NCBI GenBank assembly: GCA_937872385.1
Contig: CALMSO010000047.1
Span: 1 to 64,000, forward strand
DNA from: an uncultured Saprospiraceae bacterium
Lineage (GTDB): Bacteria > Bacteroidota > Bacteroidia > Chitinophagales > Saprospiraceae
Reading direction: 5' to 3'
Length of the DNA stretch: 64,000 bases
Shown here: positions 1-8,407 of the stretch, piece after piece
Numbering within the stretch: the stretch's first letter is position 1
Layout of the letters: every line of letters starts with the position of its first letter
The notes under the pieces: model-generated
Database searches by the model: none
Seen by the model: only the letters and a program-made list of their open reading frames with translations
What the model was told of the DNA's origin: nothing
Program-made: the position numbers and the translations under genes

Positions 1-2
1 GA

Positions 3-1328
3 ATGTATCGCATCCAACTCAATGGTAATGAGTACATTACGAATAAGGAAATCGGGATGCATTACCAGCTACATCGGGGCATCGGCGTGCACCACACGCA
101 GTACAACGCCAGCGATGAGCCTTTTCGCTGCTCAATTTTTGTGGGCGGGCCACCCTCGCATGCTTTTGCGGCCATTATGCCATTGCCTGAAGGCTTATCC
201 GAACTCACTTTTGCGGGGCTGCTGGGCGGGCGGCGCTTTCGGTACGTTTGGCAAAACGATTTTTTCCTGTCGGGCGACGCCGATTTTGTCATCACGGGCA
301 TCATTCGCAAAGGCGAAAAAAAACCGGAAGGACCTTTCGGCGACCATTTAGGATATTACAGTTTGCAACATGATTTTCCGGTCATGGAAGTCGAAAATGT
401 CTATTACCGCAAGGGGGCAATCTGGCACTTTACGGTGGTGGGACGCCCGCCGGCCGAGGATTCGAGCTTTGGCTATTTGATTCATAAAATTGTAAAATTG
501 CTCACCCCGCAGGAGTTTCCGGGTGTCCGCGAAATCAATGCTGTGGACGCCGCAGGTGTGCATCCGCTGTTGCTGGCTATTGGCAGCGAGCGCTACATGC
601 CTTTCCGGGAGCGCAAGCCAGAGGAGATTCTGACGCAGGCCAATCGCATTATTGGCTCCGGACAGACTTCTTTGGCCAAGTTTTTGTTCATTGCCGCCGA
701 CGGCGACGATCCGAAGCTAAGGGCAAAAGATATTCCGCACTTTTTCAATCATGTGCTGGAACGGGTGGACTGGACGCGCGACTTGCATTTTCAAACCAAA
801 ACCACCATTGACACGCTCGACTATTCTGGCAGTGGCTGGAATGCGGGTTCTAAAGTGGTGATTGCTTGCTGCGGCGATAAACGACGGGCCTTAAAAGCGG
901 AATTGCCCGACAATTTCAGTCTGCCGGCAGGTTTTTCCAATCCGCAATTTGTGCAGCCGGGCATTTTAGCTATTCAGGCACCTACATTCACGAGGGAGGA
1001 CTCGTATCAGGATTGCGATAAGCTGACCGCGCATCTCGAAGCCTTTGATTTACAGCACATTCCGCTAATTTTAATGACGGACGATAGCGCTTTTGCCGCC
1101 GCTACGCTCAATAACTTTGTGTGGACAACCTTCACGCGCACCAACCCCTCGCACGACATGCACGGCGTGCGCAGCTTCGTTGAGCACAAACACTGGGGCT
1201 GCCGCGGCCCATTGGTGATGGACGCACGTATCAAGCCGCACCACGCGCCACCGTTGATTCCAGACCCCGAAGTGGTGAAGAAGGTGGATAAGCTTTTTGC
1301 GAAGGAGATTGAAGGGTTGAGAGGTTGA
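3..1328 (+). CDS. UbiD family decarboxylase (5' truncated by window edge)
   Basis: C-terminal 441 residues of a UbiD-type decarboxylase, a prenylated-FMN enzyme that removes the carboxyl group from aromatic or alpha,beta-unsaturated acids. In this phylum the likely role is menaquinone or related quinone biosynthesis; that is family knowledge plus inference. The family signature is visible as EGPFGDHLGYY at residues 109-119, preceded by a UbiD-like GGPPSHAFAAIMPLPEG block and followed by VVGRPPAEDSSFGYLI. Family members usually start well upstream, so the Met at base 3 is probably internal and the N-terminal prFMN-binding part lies outside the window. It ends at TGA 1326-1328, only 13 bp from the convergent methyltransferase gene. 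Confidence 0.9.
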   Translation: MYRIQLNGNEYITNKEIGMHYQLHRGIGVHHTQYNASDEPFRCSIFVGGPPSHAFAAIMPLPEGLSELTFAGLLGGRRFRYVWQNDFFLSGDADFVITGIIRKGEKKPEGPFGDHLGYYSLQHDFPVMEVENVYYRKGAIWHFTVVGRPPAEDSSFGYLIHKIVKLLTPQEFPGVREINAVDAAGVHPLLLAIGSERYMPFRERKPEEILTQANRIIGSGQTSLAKFLFIAADGDDPKLRAKDIPHFFNHVLERVDWTRDLHFQTKTTIDTLDYSGSGWNAGSKVVIACCGDKRRALKAELPDNFSLPAGFSNPQFVQPGILAIQAPTFTREDSYQDCDKLTAHLEAFDLQHIPLILMTDDSAFAAATLNNFVWTTFTRTNPSHDMHGVRSFVEHKHWGCRGPLVMDARIKPHHAPPLIPDPEVVKKVDKLFAKEIEGLRG

Positions 1329-1341
1329 CAATGGGATATAA

Positions 1342-1941
1342 TCAATCGGTTGGTTTTTTCTTTAGTTCGAAAAACAGCTCGTTGCCAGCGCGCGGCGGGA
1401 TAGACCAGGGCGTAATATCCATTTGGAGAATTTGGAAAAAAGGATTAAAAATTGCTTCGTACCCTTCCTGTGTGCCTCCAAAAGGTGGTCCTGGCTGGGC
1501 AAAATGAGTAGCGAATAACAATCCGGCTACACGGCCGCCAGATGACAGCAAATCGGCAGCTTTGCGTGCATATTCAGCTCTTTGGGCGGGGTCTATGGCA
1601 CAGAAAAAAGTTTGCTCTATGATTAGGTCAACCGTGATATCGAGTTTAAAAAAGTCAGCTATCAGCAATTGCTCTGCCGGAAAATCTGGTGCTTGTTGCC
1701 GAAGGTAATCAAACGCTGAGGGTGCCCAATCGCAAACATATACCTGACTGAAGCCGCGTCGGTGCGCATAAATCGCTTCGTAGGCATTGCCAGCTCCCGG
1801 AATCAATATTCGGATACTTTGGTCGGGCAATTGATCCAAATAGCGCTGAATAGCCGGTGACACCTGACCAATGTCCCAAGGGGTATGCCCCGTGCGGTAG
1901 CGTTCGTTCCAATATTGCGGCGTGAGAAATATCTCGCTCAT
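1342..1941 (-). CDS. TPMT-like SAM-dependent methyltransferase
   Basis: A 199-residue class I methyltransferase of the thiopurine S-methyltransferase (TPMT) family, predicted cytosolic. The family signature WNERYRTGHTPWDIG is at residues 11-25, the glycine-rich SAM motif ILIPGAGNAYEA at 45-56 and the acidic residue ending strand 2 in VCDWAP at about 71. Bacterial members methylate small thiols, selenium or tellurium compounds or halides; the substrate here cannot be read from sequence. The ATG start is well supported because the WNERY motif sits at its normal distance from the N-terminus. It lies 8 bp downstream of the DUF4230 gene and may be co-transcribed with it. Confidence 0.88.
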   Translation of the reverse strand: MSEIFLTPQYWNERYRTGHTPWDIGQVSPAIQRYLDQLPDQSIRILIPGAGNAYEAIYAHRRGFSQVYVCDWAPSAFDYLRQQAPDFPAEQLLIADFFKLDITVDLIIEQTFFCAIDPAQRAEYARKAADLLSSGGRVAGLLFATHFAQPGPPFGGTQEGYEAIFNPFFQILQMDITPWSIPPRAGNELFFELKKKPTD

Positions 1942-1949
1942 TATATGTT

Positions 1950-3188
1950 TTATCTGCCCAAAGAAGCTGCGCTGGCCGGGCGTGCGCTGCTGACCGGCTC
2001 ATCCGGTGTATCAGGACGTGTACGGCCGGTCTCCTTGAATTGCACCCTGATTTTGTAGCGTTTGTTCATGCCGCTTACAACCGGGCCAAACATCGTATTC
2101 ATCAATTCTACGGCTTGGGCTTTGGCTTTTTCTAAGACTTGGCTCTCTTCAATAGCGTCGCGGCGAAACTCGGCACGCAGCAGATTGAAACTCCGGTTCA
2201 GGTCCACGTTTTTCACTTCGCGCAGCCAGCCGATGTCTAATTTGTCAATTTTGGGATACACCTCGTGCGAGAGAATGGTCGGTTCGGGCAAGGTGATAGT
2301 GACTACGCCCGCGCGGTCGTTGAGGCTGATGTCAAAATATTCATTCAACCGAAAACCTGCCTTGAGAATGCTGATAGCGGTCACTTCAAAATCGGTGGAA
2401 GACACCGAAAAGCCCCAGATTTTGGTTTGCATTTGGCGACTGACGCCTTTCTTGTCAGTGATTTCTATGGTAGCTAATTCCGCTACAATGCGTTCTACTT
2501 TTTGCTGCATCAAACCCCGCGAGCGGCCAAAGTCTTCGATGGCAGCGCGGTCTTCCATGCGCTTGATAAGCGGCTGCAAGGCTTCGGCCATGGCTACGCC
2601 GCAAGGAGTGTCCACGCTTTTACCACGGGCATACACGGTGCCGTTGGTCGTTTCTATCAGCGAAGTGATGACGTGATTGACCAAAAAACAGGTATATTTG
2701 GATGCCACTTCGTGAAGAATGGTCACCGAGTTGGTTGCTTGGTTATCGTACCAAGTTTGATACAAATTGGACGTAGTGTCCTTCATCGTTACAAAATCGT
2801 TGTAATACAAGTTTTTCAAGTAGGCGTGGTGCTTTTCGTATTCGCCTTTCACGCGCGCCTTCACCTCGGCGCTCAACCCCATGCGGTTGGCAACGTGGTT
2901 GAGGATAGACATATTGACATCATACACCAATTGGTCGAACTCGCGCCGGTAGCGTTGCGGATTCGCCAAAATGGCAAGGGCATCTTCTTCGTCAATGTTG
3001 ATTTTGAATTCTGCCGGTTTATAATTGATTTGCAATTCCTGAGGAATCATTGTATAATCGCCGAGGTCTTTCAGATAATAACGGTAAAACAGCGCCGCTA
3101 CCACCGACAATATTAGCAGCGCTACTGTCAGGCGGCCTATGCTCATGCGATTGTCAGCCGGGGGGGCACTATGGGATTGTCTGGCCAT
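1950..3188 (-). CDS. Membrane-anchored DUF4230 protein
   Basis: A 412-residue protein with a short cytosolic N-terminus, one transmembrane segment at about residues 19-37 and a long extracytoplasmic part. The C-terminal half (about 250-385) matches DUF4230: the strand-rich TKIWGFSVSSTDFEVTAISI region, then ITLPEPTILSHEVYPKID and a helix ending in AKAQAVELMNTMFGP. The function of DUF4230 is unknown. The middle segment has no domain I recognise. The frame stays open upstream to 3257, but ATG 3188 is preferred because it puts the basic/polar N-terminus directly before the hydrophobic helix. Confidence 0.72.
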   Translation of the reverse strand: MARQSHSAPPADNRMSIGRLTVALLILSVVAALFYRYYLKDLGDYTMIPQELQINYKPAEFKINIDEEDALAILANPQRYRREFDQLVYDVNMSILNHVANRMGLSAEVKARVKGEYEKHHAYLKNLYYNDFVTMKDTTSNLYQTWYDNQATNSVTILHEVASKYTCFLVNHVITSLIETTNGTVYARGKSVDTPCGVAMAEALQPLIKRMEDRAAIEDFGRSRGLMQQKVERIVAELATIEITDKKGVSRQMQTKIWGFSVSSTDFEVTAISILKAGFRLNEYFDISLNDRAGVVTITLPEPTILSHEVYPKIDKLDIGWLREVKNVDLNRSFNLLRAEFRRDAIEESQVLEKAKAQAVELMNTMFGPVVSGMNKRYKIRVQFKETGRTRPDTPDEPVSSARPASAASLGR

Positions 3189-3266
3189 CTTATTTTTTTC
3201 TTTTACTTTTGCAAAATTGTGACGTGAAATTAACAACCAAGTCACATTTTTTAACAATTTTTATGC

Positions 3267-3298
3267 CAAATCGTTGGCGTTCAACACAAATCGTTGGC
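3267..3298. repeat. Direct 12-mer repeat between divergent genes
   Basis: CAAATCGTTGGC occurs at 3267-3278 and again at 3287-3298. The two copies start exactly 20 bp apart, about two helical turns, in the intergenic region between the divergent DUF4230 and folP genes. The spacing would suit a tandem regulator site, but nothing else supports this. Confidence 0.4.
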
Positions 3299-3461
3299 TA
3301 TTTTTGGTCAAAACGCTCAAGACGTTCATTGCTCTTTGCTTTAGAAAACCTTGGCGAATGTACGTAAAAATTGGGATAAACCTTTTGTTTATAGATTAAT
3401 TTTTTTCAGATATAAAAGGCGGACGACCTGGTCTGAGCCATTTTTTAAATAGAAAGACTGT

Positions 3462-4349
3462 ATGCTACAAATGCCTCGCACGACCCTCCGCTGCCAGGAA
3501 AAATTACTCGACTTGCACCAGCCAGTGGTGATGGGCATTCTGAATGTTACCCCCGATTCGTTTTATGACGGTGGCCGGTATGTAACGCAGGATGCTGTTT
3601 TGCGGCAAGCAGAAAAAATGCTGAACGAGGGCGCAGCCATGCTCGACGTGGGCGGAATGTCTTCGCGGCCGGGTGCGGCAATCATTAGTGTAGAGGAGGA
3701 GACGAATCGCGTTGTGCCAGTCATTGAATGGCTTAGCACAGCATTTCCGGAGGCGGTCATTTCCATTGATACGGTGCACGCAGCGGTAGCTAAGGCCGCG
3801 GTGGCCGCAGGTGCGGCTATTATCAATGATATTTCGGCGGGGCGAATGGATACGGCACTTTATGAGACTGTGGCCGAGCTTGGCGTGCCTTACATTTTGA
3901 TGCACATGCAAGGTACCCCCGGCACGATGCAACAAAACCCCATTTATGCAGACGTGGTGCAGGAGGTACTCGATTTTTTCATCGCTGAAGTCGGGCGGCT
4001 ACGTGCGCTGGGCGTACAGGACATCGTGTTGGACCCCGGTTTCGGATTTGGTAAAACTGTAACGCATAACTATCAATTGCTCAGTCATTTACATATTTTT
4101 CAAATGCTGGATTTACCAATCTTGGCTGGCTTGTCGCGCAAGTCCATGATCTGTCGGCCGCTGGGCATCCCGCCCACCGAAGCCCTCAACGGCACTACGG
4201 CCCTGCACATGGTGGCCTTGCAGCAAGGGGCGCGCATCTTGCGGGTACACGACGTACGCGAGGCTGTAGAAGTAGTTCGGCTCTGGCAAGAACTGGCACC
4301 ACATATCCCAAGGTTCTCCTATTTCAATGTTTCAACTCCTCAATCGTGA
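3462..4349 (+). CDS. folP: Dihydropteroate synthase
   Basis: Condenses 6-hydroxymethyl-7,8-dihydropterin diphosphate with p-aminobenzoate in folate synthesis; it is the sulfonamide target. The 295 residues hold all family motifs: MGILNVTPDSF at 24-34, LDVGGMSSRPGA at 61-72, DTVHA at 103-107, NDISAG at 122-127, DPGFGFGK at 191-198, LSRKSM at 224-229 and RVHDV at 261-265. Length fits the TIM-barrel family. ATG 3462 follows GAAAGA; an in-frame Met at codon 4 is an alternative. The stop overlaps the start of the next gene, indicating translational coupling. Confidence 0.97.
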   Translation: MLQMPRTTLRCQEKLLDLHQPVVMGILNVTPDSFYDGGRYVTQDAVLRQAEKMLNEGAAMLDVGGMSSRPGAAIISVEEETNRVVPVIEWLSTAFPEAVISIDTVHAAVAKAAVAAGAAIINDISAGRMDTALYETVAELGVPYILMHMQGTPGTMQQNPIYADVVQEVLDFFIAEVGRLRALGVQDIVLDPGFGFGKTVTHNYQLLSHLHIFQMLDLPILAGLSRKSMICRPLGIPPTEALNGTTALHMVALQQGARILRVHDVREAVEVVRLWQELAPHIPRFSYFNVSTPQS

Positions 4350-4999
4350 TTACATCGCACACTATTTCCATTGCAAAAACAGCACATTATTACACTATCG
4401 GGGAGCCAGGGCCACAGATACGACGCTGCTGGTTGGTTTGTCATGGCTATGGCCAGTTGGCTCGATTTTTCATTCGCAAATTTGATGCCATCGCCGCGCC
4501 CGATACGCTCATCATCGCCCCGGAGGGGTTGTCGCGCTTTTATACCGAAGGGCTGACCGGCAAAGTGGGCGCTTCGTGGATGACCAAAGAAGACCGGCTC
4601 GTGGAAATTGAGGATTATGCCCAGTACCTGAGCGCGCTTTATGCCCATTTCATACCCCGGCTGGCGCCCGATGTGCAGATTGTACTGCTGGGATTTTCGC
4701 AGGGCTGCGCTACGCAAGTGCGCTGGATGATGCGCGATTTTCCTCGCTTCGATGCGCTGGTGCTATGGGCTGGCTTGCTGCCGGAAGACCTTGATTATCG
4801 GCCGCACCAGGCTTATTTTACCGGCAAGGCACTGCATTTTGTGTATGGGCTGAGCGACCCCTTTCTAAATCCCGAACGCATAGCAAAACACGATGAACTG
4901 CTGGCAGCGCAAAAATTGGCATTTCAGGTGCACACCTTTGAGGGAGTACATACGGTGGACCGAGTAGCTTTGCGCCAATTGGCAGACTTGCTCGCTTGA
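4346..4999 (+). CDS. Alpha/beta-hydrolase (phospholipase/carboxylesterase family)
   Basis: A 217-residue serine hydrolase of the alpha/beta fold, similar to the carboxylesterase/lysophospholipase group. The nucleophile elbow GFSQG puts Ser at 118; the likely acid is Asp171 (GLSDPF) and the base His202 (EGVHTV), in the correct order. CHGYGQ at 32-37 provides the oxyanion loop. It starts with GTG at 4346, whose last two bases form the TGA stop of folP (GTGA overlap). No signal peptide is seen, so it is probably cytosolic. The substrate is unknown and the link to folate is only positional. Confidence 0.82.
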   Translation: MITSHTISIAKTAHYYTIGEPGPQIRRCWLVCHGYGQLARFFIRKFDAIAAPDTLIIAPEGLSRFYTEGLTGKVGASWMTKEDRLVEIEDYAQYLSALYAHFIPRLAPDVQIVLLGFSQGCATQVRWMMRDFPRFDALVLWAGLLPEDLDYRPHQAYFTGKALHFVYGLSDPFLNPERIAKHDELLAAQKLAFQVHTFEGVHTVDRVALRQLADLLA

Positions 5000-5062
5000 A
5001 AACCCAGTACGCAACCAAAAGCCAGCTTCGCACTGTTTATTGTTGAAAAAAATACTCCCGAT

Positions 5063-5725
5063 ATGCCAACAGCTATCACCGAAAAAGATAAGGCTGCGAT
5101 TGAAAAATACTTCGGCATGCCAATTGCACAATTAGACGAAGCGCAATTCAAAAAGCTGCTCCGCGAACTGCGCAGCAAGTACCATCCGGATAATTTCGAG
5201 AAGTTTGGCGACGAAACCGTACGGGAAATGGCTACCGAGCGCTTCCAGCAGATAGAAATGCTGGCGCAAAAGATGGAGGCACACTTTGCCGGGCAATCGC
5301 TCATGGCGTCGGACGCTGCCGCCGAGCCATTTATGCACCAACATGCTGTGTTTGCGGCCAATCAGTTGAAAGTAGAGGTCATCACCACAGATAAAGACTT
5401 GAAATACAAGCTTTTCGGCACGATGTACCGCTGGTTGCAATTCGGTGATTCTTTTAAAATACCGGACACCGGCGCTTCCATCATCATGGATGAAAACCAT
5501 CAGGGCTTGCAAATCGGCTATCAAGAGTCCATTCGCATGTACCTTACTTTTGAGGAAAATGATTCGATAGAGAAAATTGTAGCGTGGCTGTATCCGCGCA
5601 TCAAATCCGGAGCCAAAACCTTACTCATAGCAGGGGAACGCACCGAAATCGAACCTTTCAATATTTTGTACGCCCTTCGCAAACGCGCCTTCCAGCGGGT
5701 AGAGTTGCCAGCGGGTGGTGCTTAA
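5063..5725 (+). CDS. J-domain-like protein of unknown function
   Basis: A 220-residue soluble protein. The N-terminal 70 residues resemble a DnaJ J-domain: a helical stretch followed by KYHPDNF, with the HPD tripeptide at 41-43, and a following helix ending in ATERFQQIEML. HPD is the Hsp70-contacting motif, so a DnaK co-chaperone or adaptor role is plausible. Residues about 100-215 form a separate region that I do not recognise. It lacks the Gly/Phe and zinc regions of true DnaJ. It follows the esterase gene by 63 bp and may share its transcript. Confidence 0.65.
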   Translation: MPTAITEKDKAAIEKYFGMPIAQLDEAQFKKLLRELRSKYHPDNFEKFGDETVREMATERFQQIEMLAQKMEAHFAGQSLMASDAAAEPFMHQHAVFAANQLKVEVITTDKDLKYKLFGTMYRWLQFGDSFKIPDTGASIIMDENHQGLQIGYQESIRMYLTFEENDSIEKIVAWLYPRIKSGAKTLLIAGERTEIEPFNILYALRKRAFQRVELPAGGA

Positions 5726-5848
5726 TACCCCAATACCCCTCTAATAATTTTACCTCAACAGACTTTTGCAACAATAAATACGGTAAAAAATGCCGAATTT
5801 GTAAACATGTGCGGGCTTTAATCGTTTAGCTTTCACAATTGTTCGTAC

Positions 5849-6301
5849 ATGAGAATCGGCGAAGAAATACAACAGGAAAAATTCAACACTGAATTGCACA
5901 AGGCGCACATTAATATTGTCTATACTGCGTCATGGTTGAACCTGCATGCTACCAAACTGCTCAAGAAGTACAATATTTCGCCACAGCAATTCAATATCTT
6001 GCGTATTCTGCGTGATATGCACCCCCGGCCTTCCACTGTGAAAATGCTCACTGAGCGCATGCTCGACAAAATGTCGAACGCTTCGCGCTTAGTCGAAAAA
6101 CTCAAACAAAAAGGCCTCGTCGAGCGCGAAGCTTGCCACGACGACCGCCGCCGGGTCAATGTCTATATTACTACACAGGGCATCGAATTGCTCAATCGGG
6201 CTACCGCCGAAGTAGAAAAAAGCGTGGAGACCAGCTTAGCTGCGCTCAGCCGCGAAGAAGCCGCACATCTCAATCAACTGCTCGACAAGGTCAGAGGTTA
6301 A
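5849..6301 (+). CDS. MarR family transcriptional regulator
   Basis: A 150-residue winged-helix repressor-type protein. It has an N-terminal dimerisation helix, a helix-turn-helix around residues 45-85 (ISPQQFNILRILRD, then SNASRLVEKLKQKGLV) and the characteristic wing EREACHDDRRRVNVYIT at about 92-108. Proteins of this family respond to small phenolic ligands or oxidants. It is followed 105 bp later, in the same direction, by a YceI gene with its own promoter, so YceI is a plausible target; that is inference. Confidence 0.88.
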   Translation: MRIGEEIQQEKFNTELHKAHINIVYTASWLNLHATKLLKKYNISPQQFNILRILRDMHPRPSTVKMLTERMLDKMSNASRLVEKLKQKGLVEREACHDDRRRVNVYITTQGIELLNRATAEVEKSVETSLAALSREEAAHLNQLLDKVRG

Positions 6302-6327
6302 TAAAATCTTAAAGTACATCCTAAATA

Positions 6328-6357
6328 TTGTTTTTTGATGTTTAAACTTTAATTTTG
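6328..6357 (+). promoter_or_regulatory. Bacteroidota-type promoter for yceI
   Basis: The -7 box TAATTTTG at 6350-6357 matches TAnnTTTG exactly, with TTG at 6328-6330 and a 19-bp spacer. The predicted transcript start is about 43 nt upstream of the yceI ATG at 6407. Confidence 0.6.
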
Positions 6358-6406
6358 TCCTATCATTAAAAAAAATCAAATCACGTAATTAAGAAAACTG
6401 TAAATT

Positions 6407-6997
6407 ATGAAAAACACATCCTTCATCCTTGCATTAGTAAGTCTCTTTGCACTCGGCACACTGGCATTCCACAATGCGGTAGAAAACCTGAAAGTGGACA
6501 CACAGTCGAGTTACATCACTTGGCATGGCTACAAAGTGACCGGCAAGCATTTTGGTAAAGTGAAAATCAAAGATGGCGACCTGAAGTTTGAAAATGGCAA
6601 ACTGACCAGCGGCAGCTTCGAAATTGACATGACCAGCATCAAGGTAGAAGACCTGAGCGGCGACGGCGCCAAAAAGTTGGAAGGGCACCTGAAATCAGAA
6701 GACTTTTTTGGGGTGGAAAAATACCCGACTGCTAAATTCGTCATCACCAGAGCCACTGAAGCTAAACCCGGCGAGTACCGTATAAAAGGCGACCTGACCA
6801 TCAAGTCCACCACTAAGCCAATTACCTTCGACGCTTACATCAGCGAAAAAGGCGGCAAGCAAACGGCCACCGCCAAAATCAAGATAGACCGCTCGGAATA
6901 CAACGTACGCTACGGCTCGGGTAGCTTTTTTGACAACCTTGGCAACAATACGATTTATGACGAATTTGACCTCGAAGTAAATCTAATCGTAAAGTAA
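6407..6997 (+). CDS. YceI family periplasmic lipid-binding protein
   Basis: A 196-residue exported protein with a signal peptide (residues 1-20, MKNTSFILALVSLFALGTLA). The mature part is a YceI-type lipocalin-like beta-barrel that binds isoprenoid chains in characterised relatives. Recognisable segments are SSYITWHGYKVTGKHFG near the mature N-terminus, SFEIDMTSI, HLKSEDFFGVEKYPTAKFVIT and the C-terminal IKIDRSEYNVRYGSGSFF. It is preceded by a good promoter and followed by a strong terminator, so it is probably monocistronic. Confidence 0.92.
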   Translation: MKNTSFILALVSLFALGTLAFHNAVENLKVDTQSSYITWHGYKVTGKHFGKVKIKDGDLKFENGKLTSGSFEIDMTSIKVEDLSGDGAKKLEGHLKSEDFFGVEKYPTAKFVITRATEAKPGEYRIKGDLTIKSTTKPITFDAYISEKGGKQTATAKIKIDRSEYNVRYGSGSFFDNLGNNTIYDEFDLEVNLIVK

Positions 6998-7053
6998 GAA
7001 AAATATTGCCTAAATACGCGGCCCCGCCCCGATAATAGCAAAAAACATACCTC

Positions 7054-7100
7054 ATCCGGCTACAGCCTAATTAGCGTTGTAGTCGGATTTTTTCTTTTTC
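7054..7100 (+). terminator. Rho-independent terminator after yceI
   Basis: An 11-bp stem, ATCCGGCTACA (7054-7064) against TGTAGTCGGAT (7078-7088) with one G-U pair, is followed directly by a T-rich run. Confidence 0.8.
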
Positions 7101-7111
7101 CGAAAGATTTT

Positions 7112-7141
7112 TTTGTATGTTTCCGTAAATATTTACTTTTG
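7112..7141 (+). promoter_or_regulatory. Promoter for the PUR protein gene
   Basis: TACTTTTG at 7134-7141 matches TAnnTTTG exactly. TTTG at 7112-7115 gives an 18-bp spacer, one base short of the usual range. Confidence 0.55.
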
Positions 7142-7195
7142 TATGGGCCTATTAGCCCAAGTGTCTTTATTTTCTACTCACTAAATTGCTAAGTT

Positions 7196-7585
7196 GTGGA
7201 CAACGAGAGAAACCAAAGAAGATTCGAGAGTGTGTATTCCAAAAAAGTACGTGCGGGAAAAAGGAGAACCTACTTCTTTGACGTGCGCCAGACGAAAGGC
7301 GATGACTTCTATCTGACACTGACCGAGAGCACCAGAAAATTTAATGACGAAGGCTACGAGCGCCACAAGATTTTCCTGTACAAGGAAGATTTCAACCGTT
7401 TTCTCGGCGGGTTGGAAGAAGCCATCAACTACATCAAGAGTGAGCTAATGCCGGATTATGATTATGATGAATTCGACCGCCGGCAAGAGGAATATGAAGC
7501 GGAAGAGCGCGAAAATGGCACGGCACGCCCCGCCAAACGCGAGGAGGAGACCAAATTGGAATCAGAAGACGACATTTCTTGGTAA
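7196..7585 (+). CDS. PUR family nucleic-acid-binding protein (DUF3276)
   Basis: A 129-residue protein of the bacterial PUR-alpha-like DUF3276 family, whose Borrelia member binds single- and double-stranded DNA and RNA. The single PUR repeat runs from about residue 8 to 85 (FESVYSKKVRAGKRRTYFFD, then DDFYLTLTES, then HKIFLYKEDFNRFLGGLEEA), followed by a highly acidic, probably disordered tail. The start is forced: a TAA lies at 7190-7192 in frame, GTG 7196 is the only conventional start before the PUR repeat, and the next Met is at about residue 85. Its own promoter and terminator flank it. The role is probably a global RNA- or DNA-binding regulator. Confidence 0.85.
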   Translation: MDNERNQRRFESVYSKKVRAGKRRTYFFDVRQTKGDDFYLTLTESTRKFNDEGYERHKIFLYKEDFNRFLGGLEEAINYIKSELMPDYDYDEFDRRQEEYEAEERENGTARPAKREEETKLESEDDISW

Positions 7586-7607
7586 ATGTATCGTTTTTCT
7601 TACAATT

Positions 7608-7661
7608 TTGGTATGTAACATACCAAGCGAAATTTCAATGTAAACGGGATTTCGCTTTTTT
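7608..7661 (+). terminator. Terminator after PUR gene with adjoining 19-bp palindrome
   Basis: A perfect odd palindrome TTGGTATGTAACATACCAA (7608-7626) runs into a stem AGCGAAAT (7626-7633) / ATTTCGCT (7649-7656) followed by a T-run. The second hairpin is a canonical terminator; the first may instead be an operator for the following gene. Confidence 0.72.
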
Positions 7662-7685
7662 GTTTCAAATCCATATTCACATATT

Positions 7686-8402
7686 ATGCAGCAGCCATCA
7701 TCGCCGCCACGCATTACCATGTCCACTATTTGGTACGGCGTGCTTGATATTTTTAATATAGAAAAAGGACTGATTTACAGTGTGATAGCGCTCACTACTC
7801 ACCCCGGTCGCGCTATCCGCACCTACCTCTACGAAGACCGCAGCCGCCTGATGCCGCCGTTTCGCTTGCTGATTCTGACGGTAGCCATCGGTACTTTTAT
7901 TACTATACAATATTTCAAAGGCAGTAAATTTCTGGATACTATACAACCAGGCCTCAAAGACAACGGAATCGAAAGAAGTGCCGACGCCGAGGCAAAGTAT
8001 CAGGTTTTCCTATCGGGATTATCTGATATTTTTAATAATTATTTCAACCTTTTCATCCTGCTGGGCGTGCCCGTCATTGCGTTATCCACGTTTTGGGTCT
8101 TCCGCCGCAAAATGAATTATGCCGAACATTTAGTCGTCAATAGTTATTTTACAGCTTACGCTACGCTTATTTACATCGTTCTATCACCGCTGATGTGGTG
8201 GAAAGATTATTGGTTTGTCAGCGCTTTCTATTTCGTTTTCAGCGTATTATACAGTATGTTTTTATACACACAAGTGTTTCAGGTAAAGCTACTGCCGGGC
8301 ATTTTCAAAACATTGCTTGCCACATTACTTTATTACTTCATCTATTATCTATTTTTCATTATAGTTGCCCTAATTGTGATAGCAATTTATTTAGCAAAGT
8401 AA
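7686..8402 (+). CDS. DUF3667-like integral membrane protein
   Basis: A 238-residue polytopic membrane protein. The segment HPGRAIRTYLYEDRSRLMPP followed by a hydrophobic helix at about residues 57-78 resembles DUF3667, common in Bacteroidota. About five hydrophobic segments can be counted (near 60-78, 118-138, 155-172, 178-195 and 212-235). The N-terminal zinc-ribbon often seen before DUF3667 is missing, so this is a short version. Function is unknown. Its stop lies 5 bp before the LOG gene start, suggesting co-transcription. Confidence 0.68.
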   Translation: MQQPSSPPRITMSTIWYGVLDIFNIEKGLIYSVIALTTHPGRAIRTYLYEDRSRLMPPFRLLILTVAIGTFITIQYFKGSKFLDTIQPGLKDNGIERSADAEAKYQVFLSGLSDIFNNYFNLFILLGVPVIALSTFWVFRRKMNYAEHLVVNSYFTAYATLIYIVLSPLMWWKDYWFVSAFYFVFSVLYSMFLYTQVFQVKLLPGIFKTLLATLLYYFIYYLFFIIVALIVIAIYLAK

Positions 8403-8407
8403 ATAAA

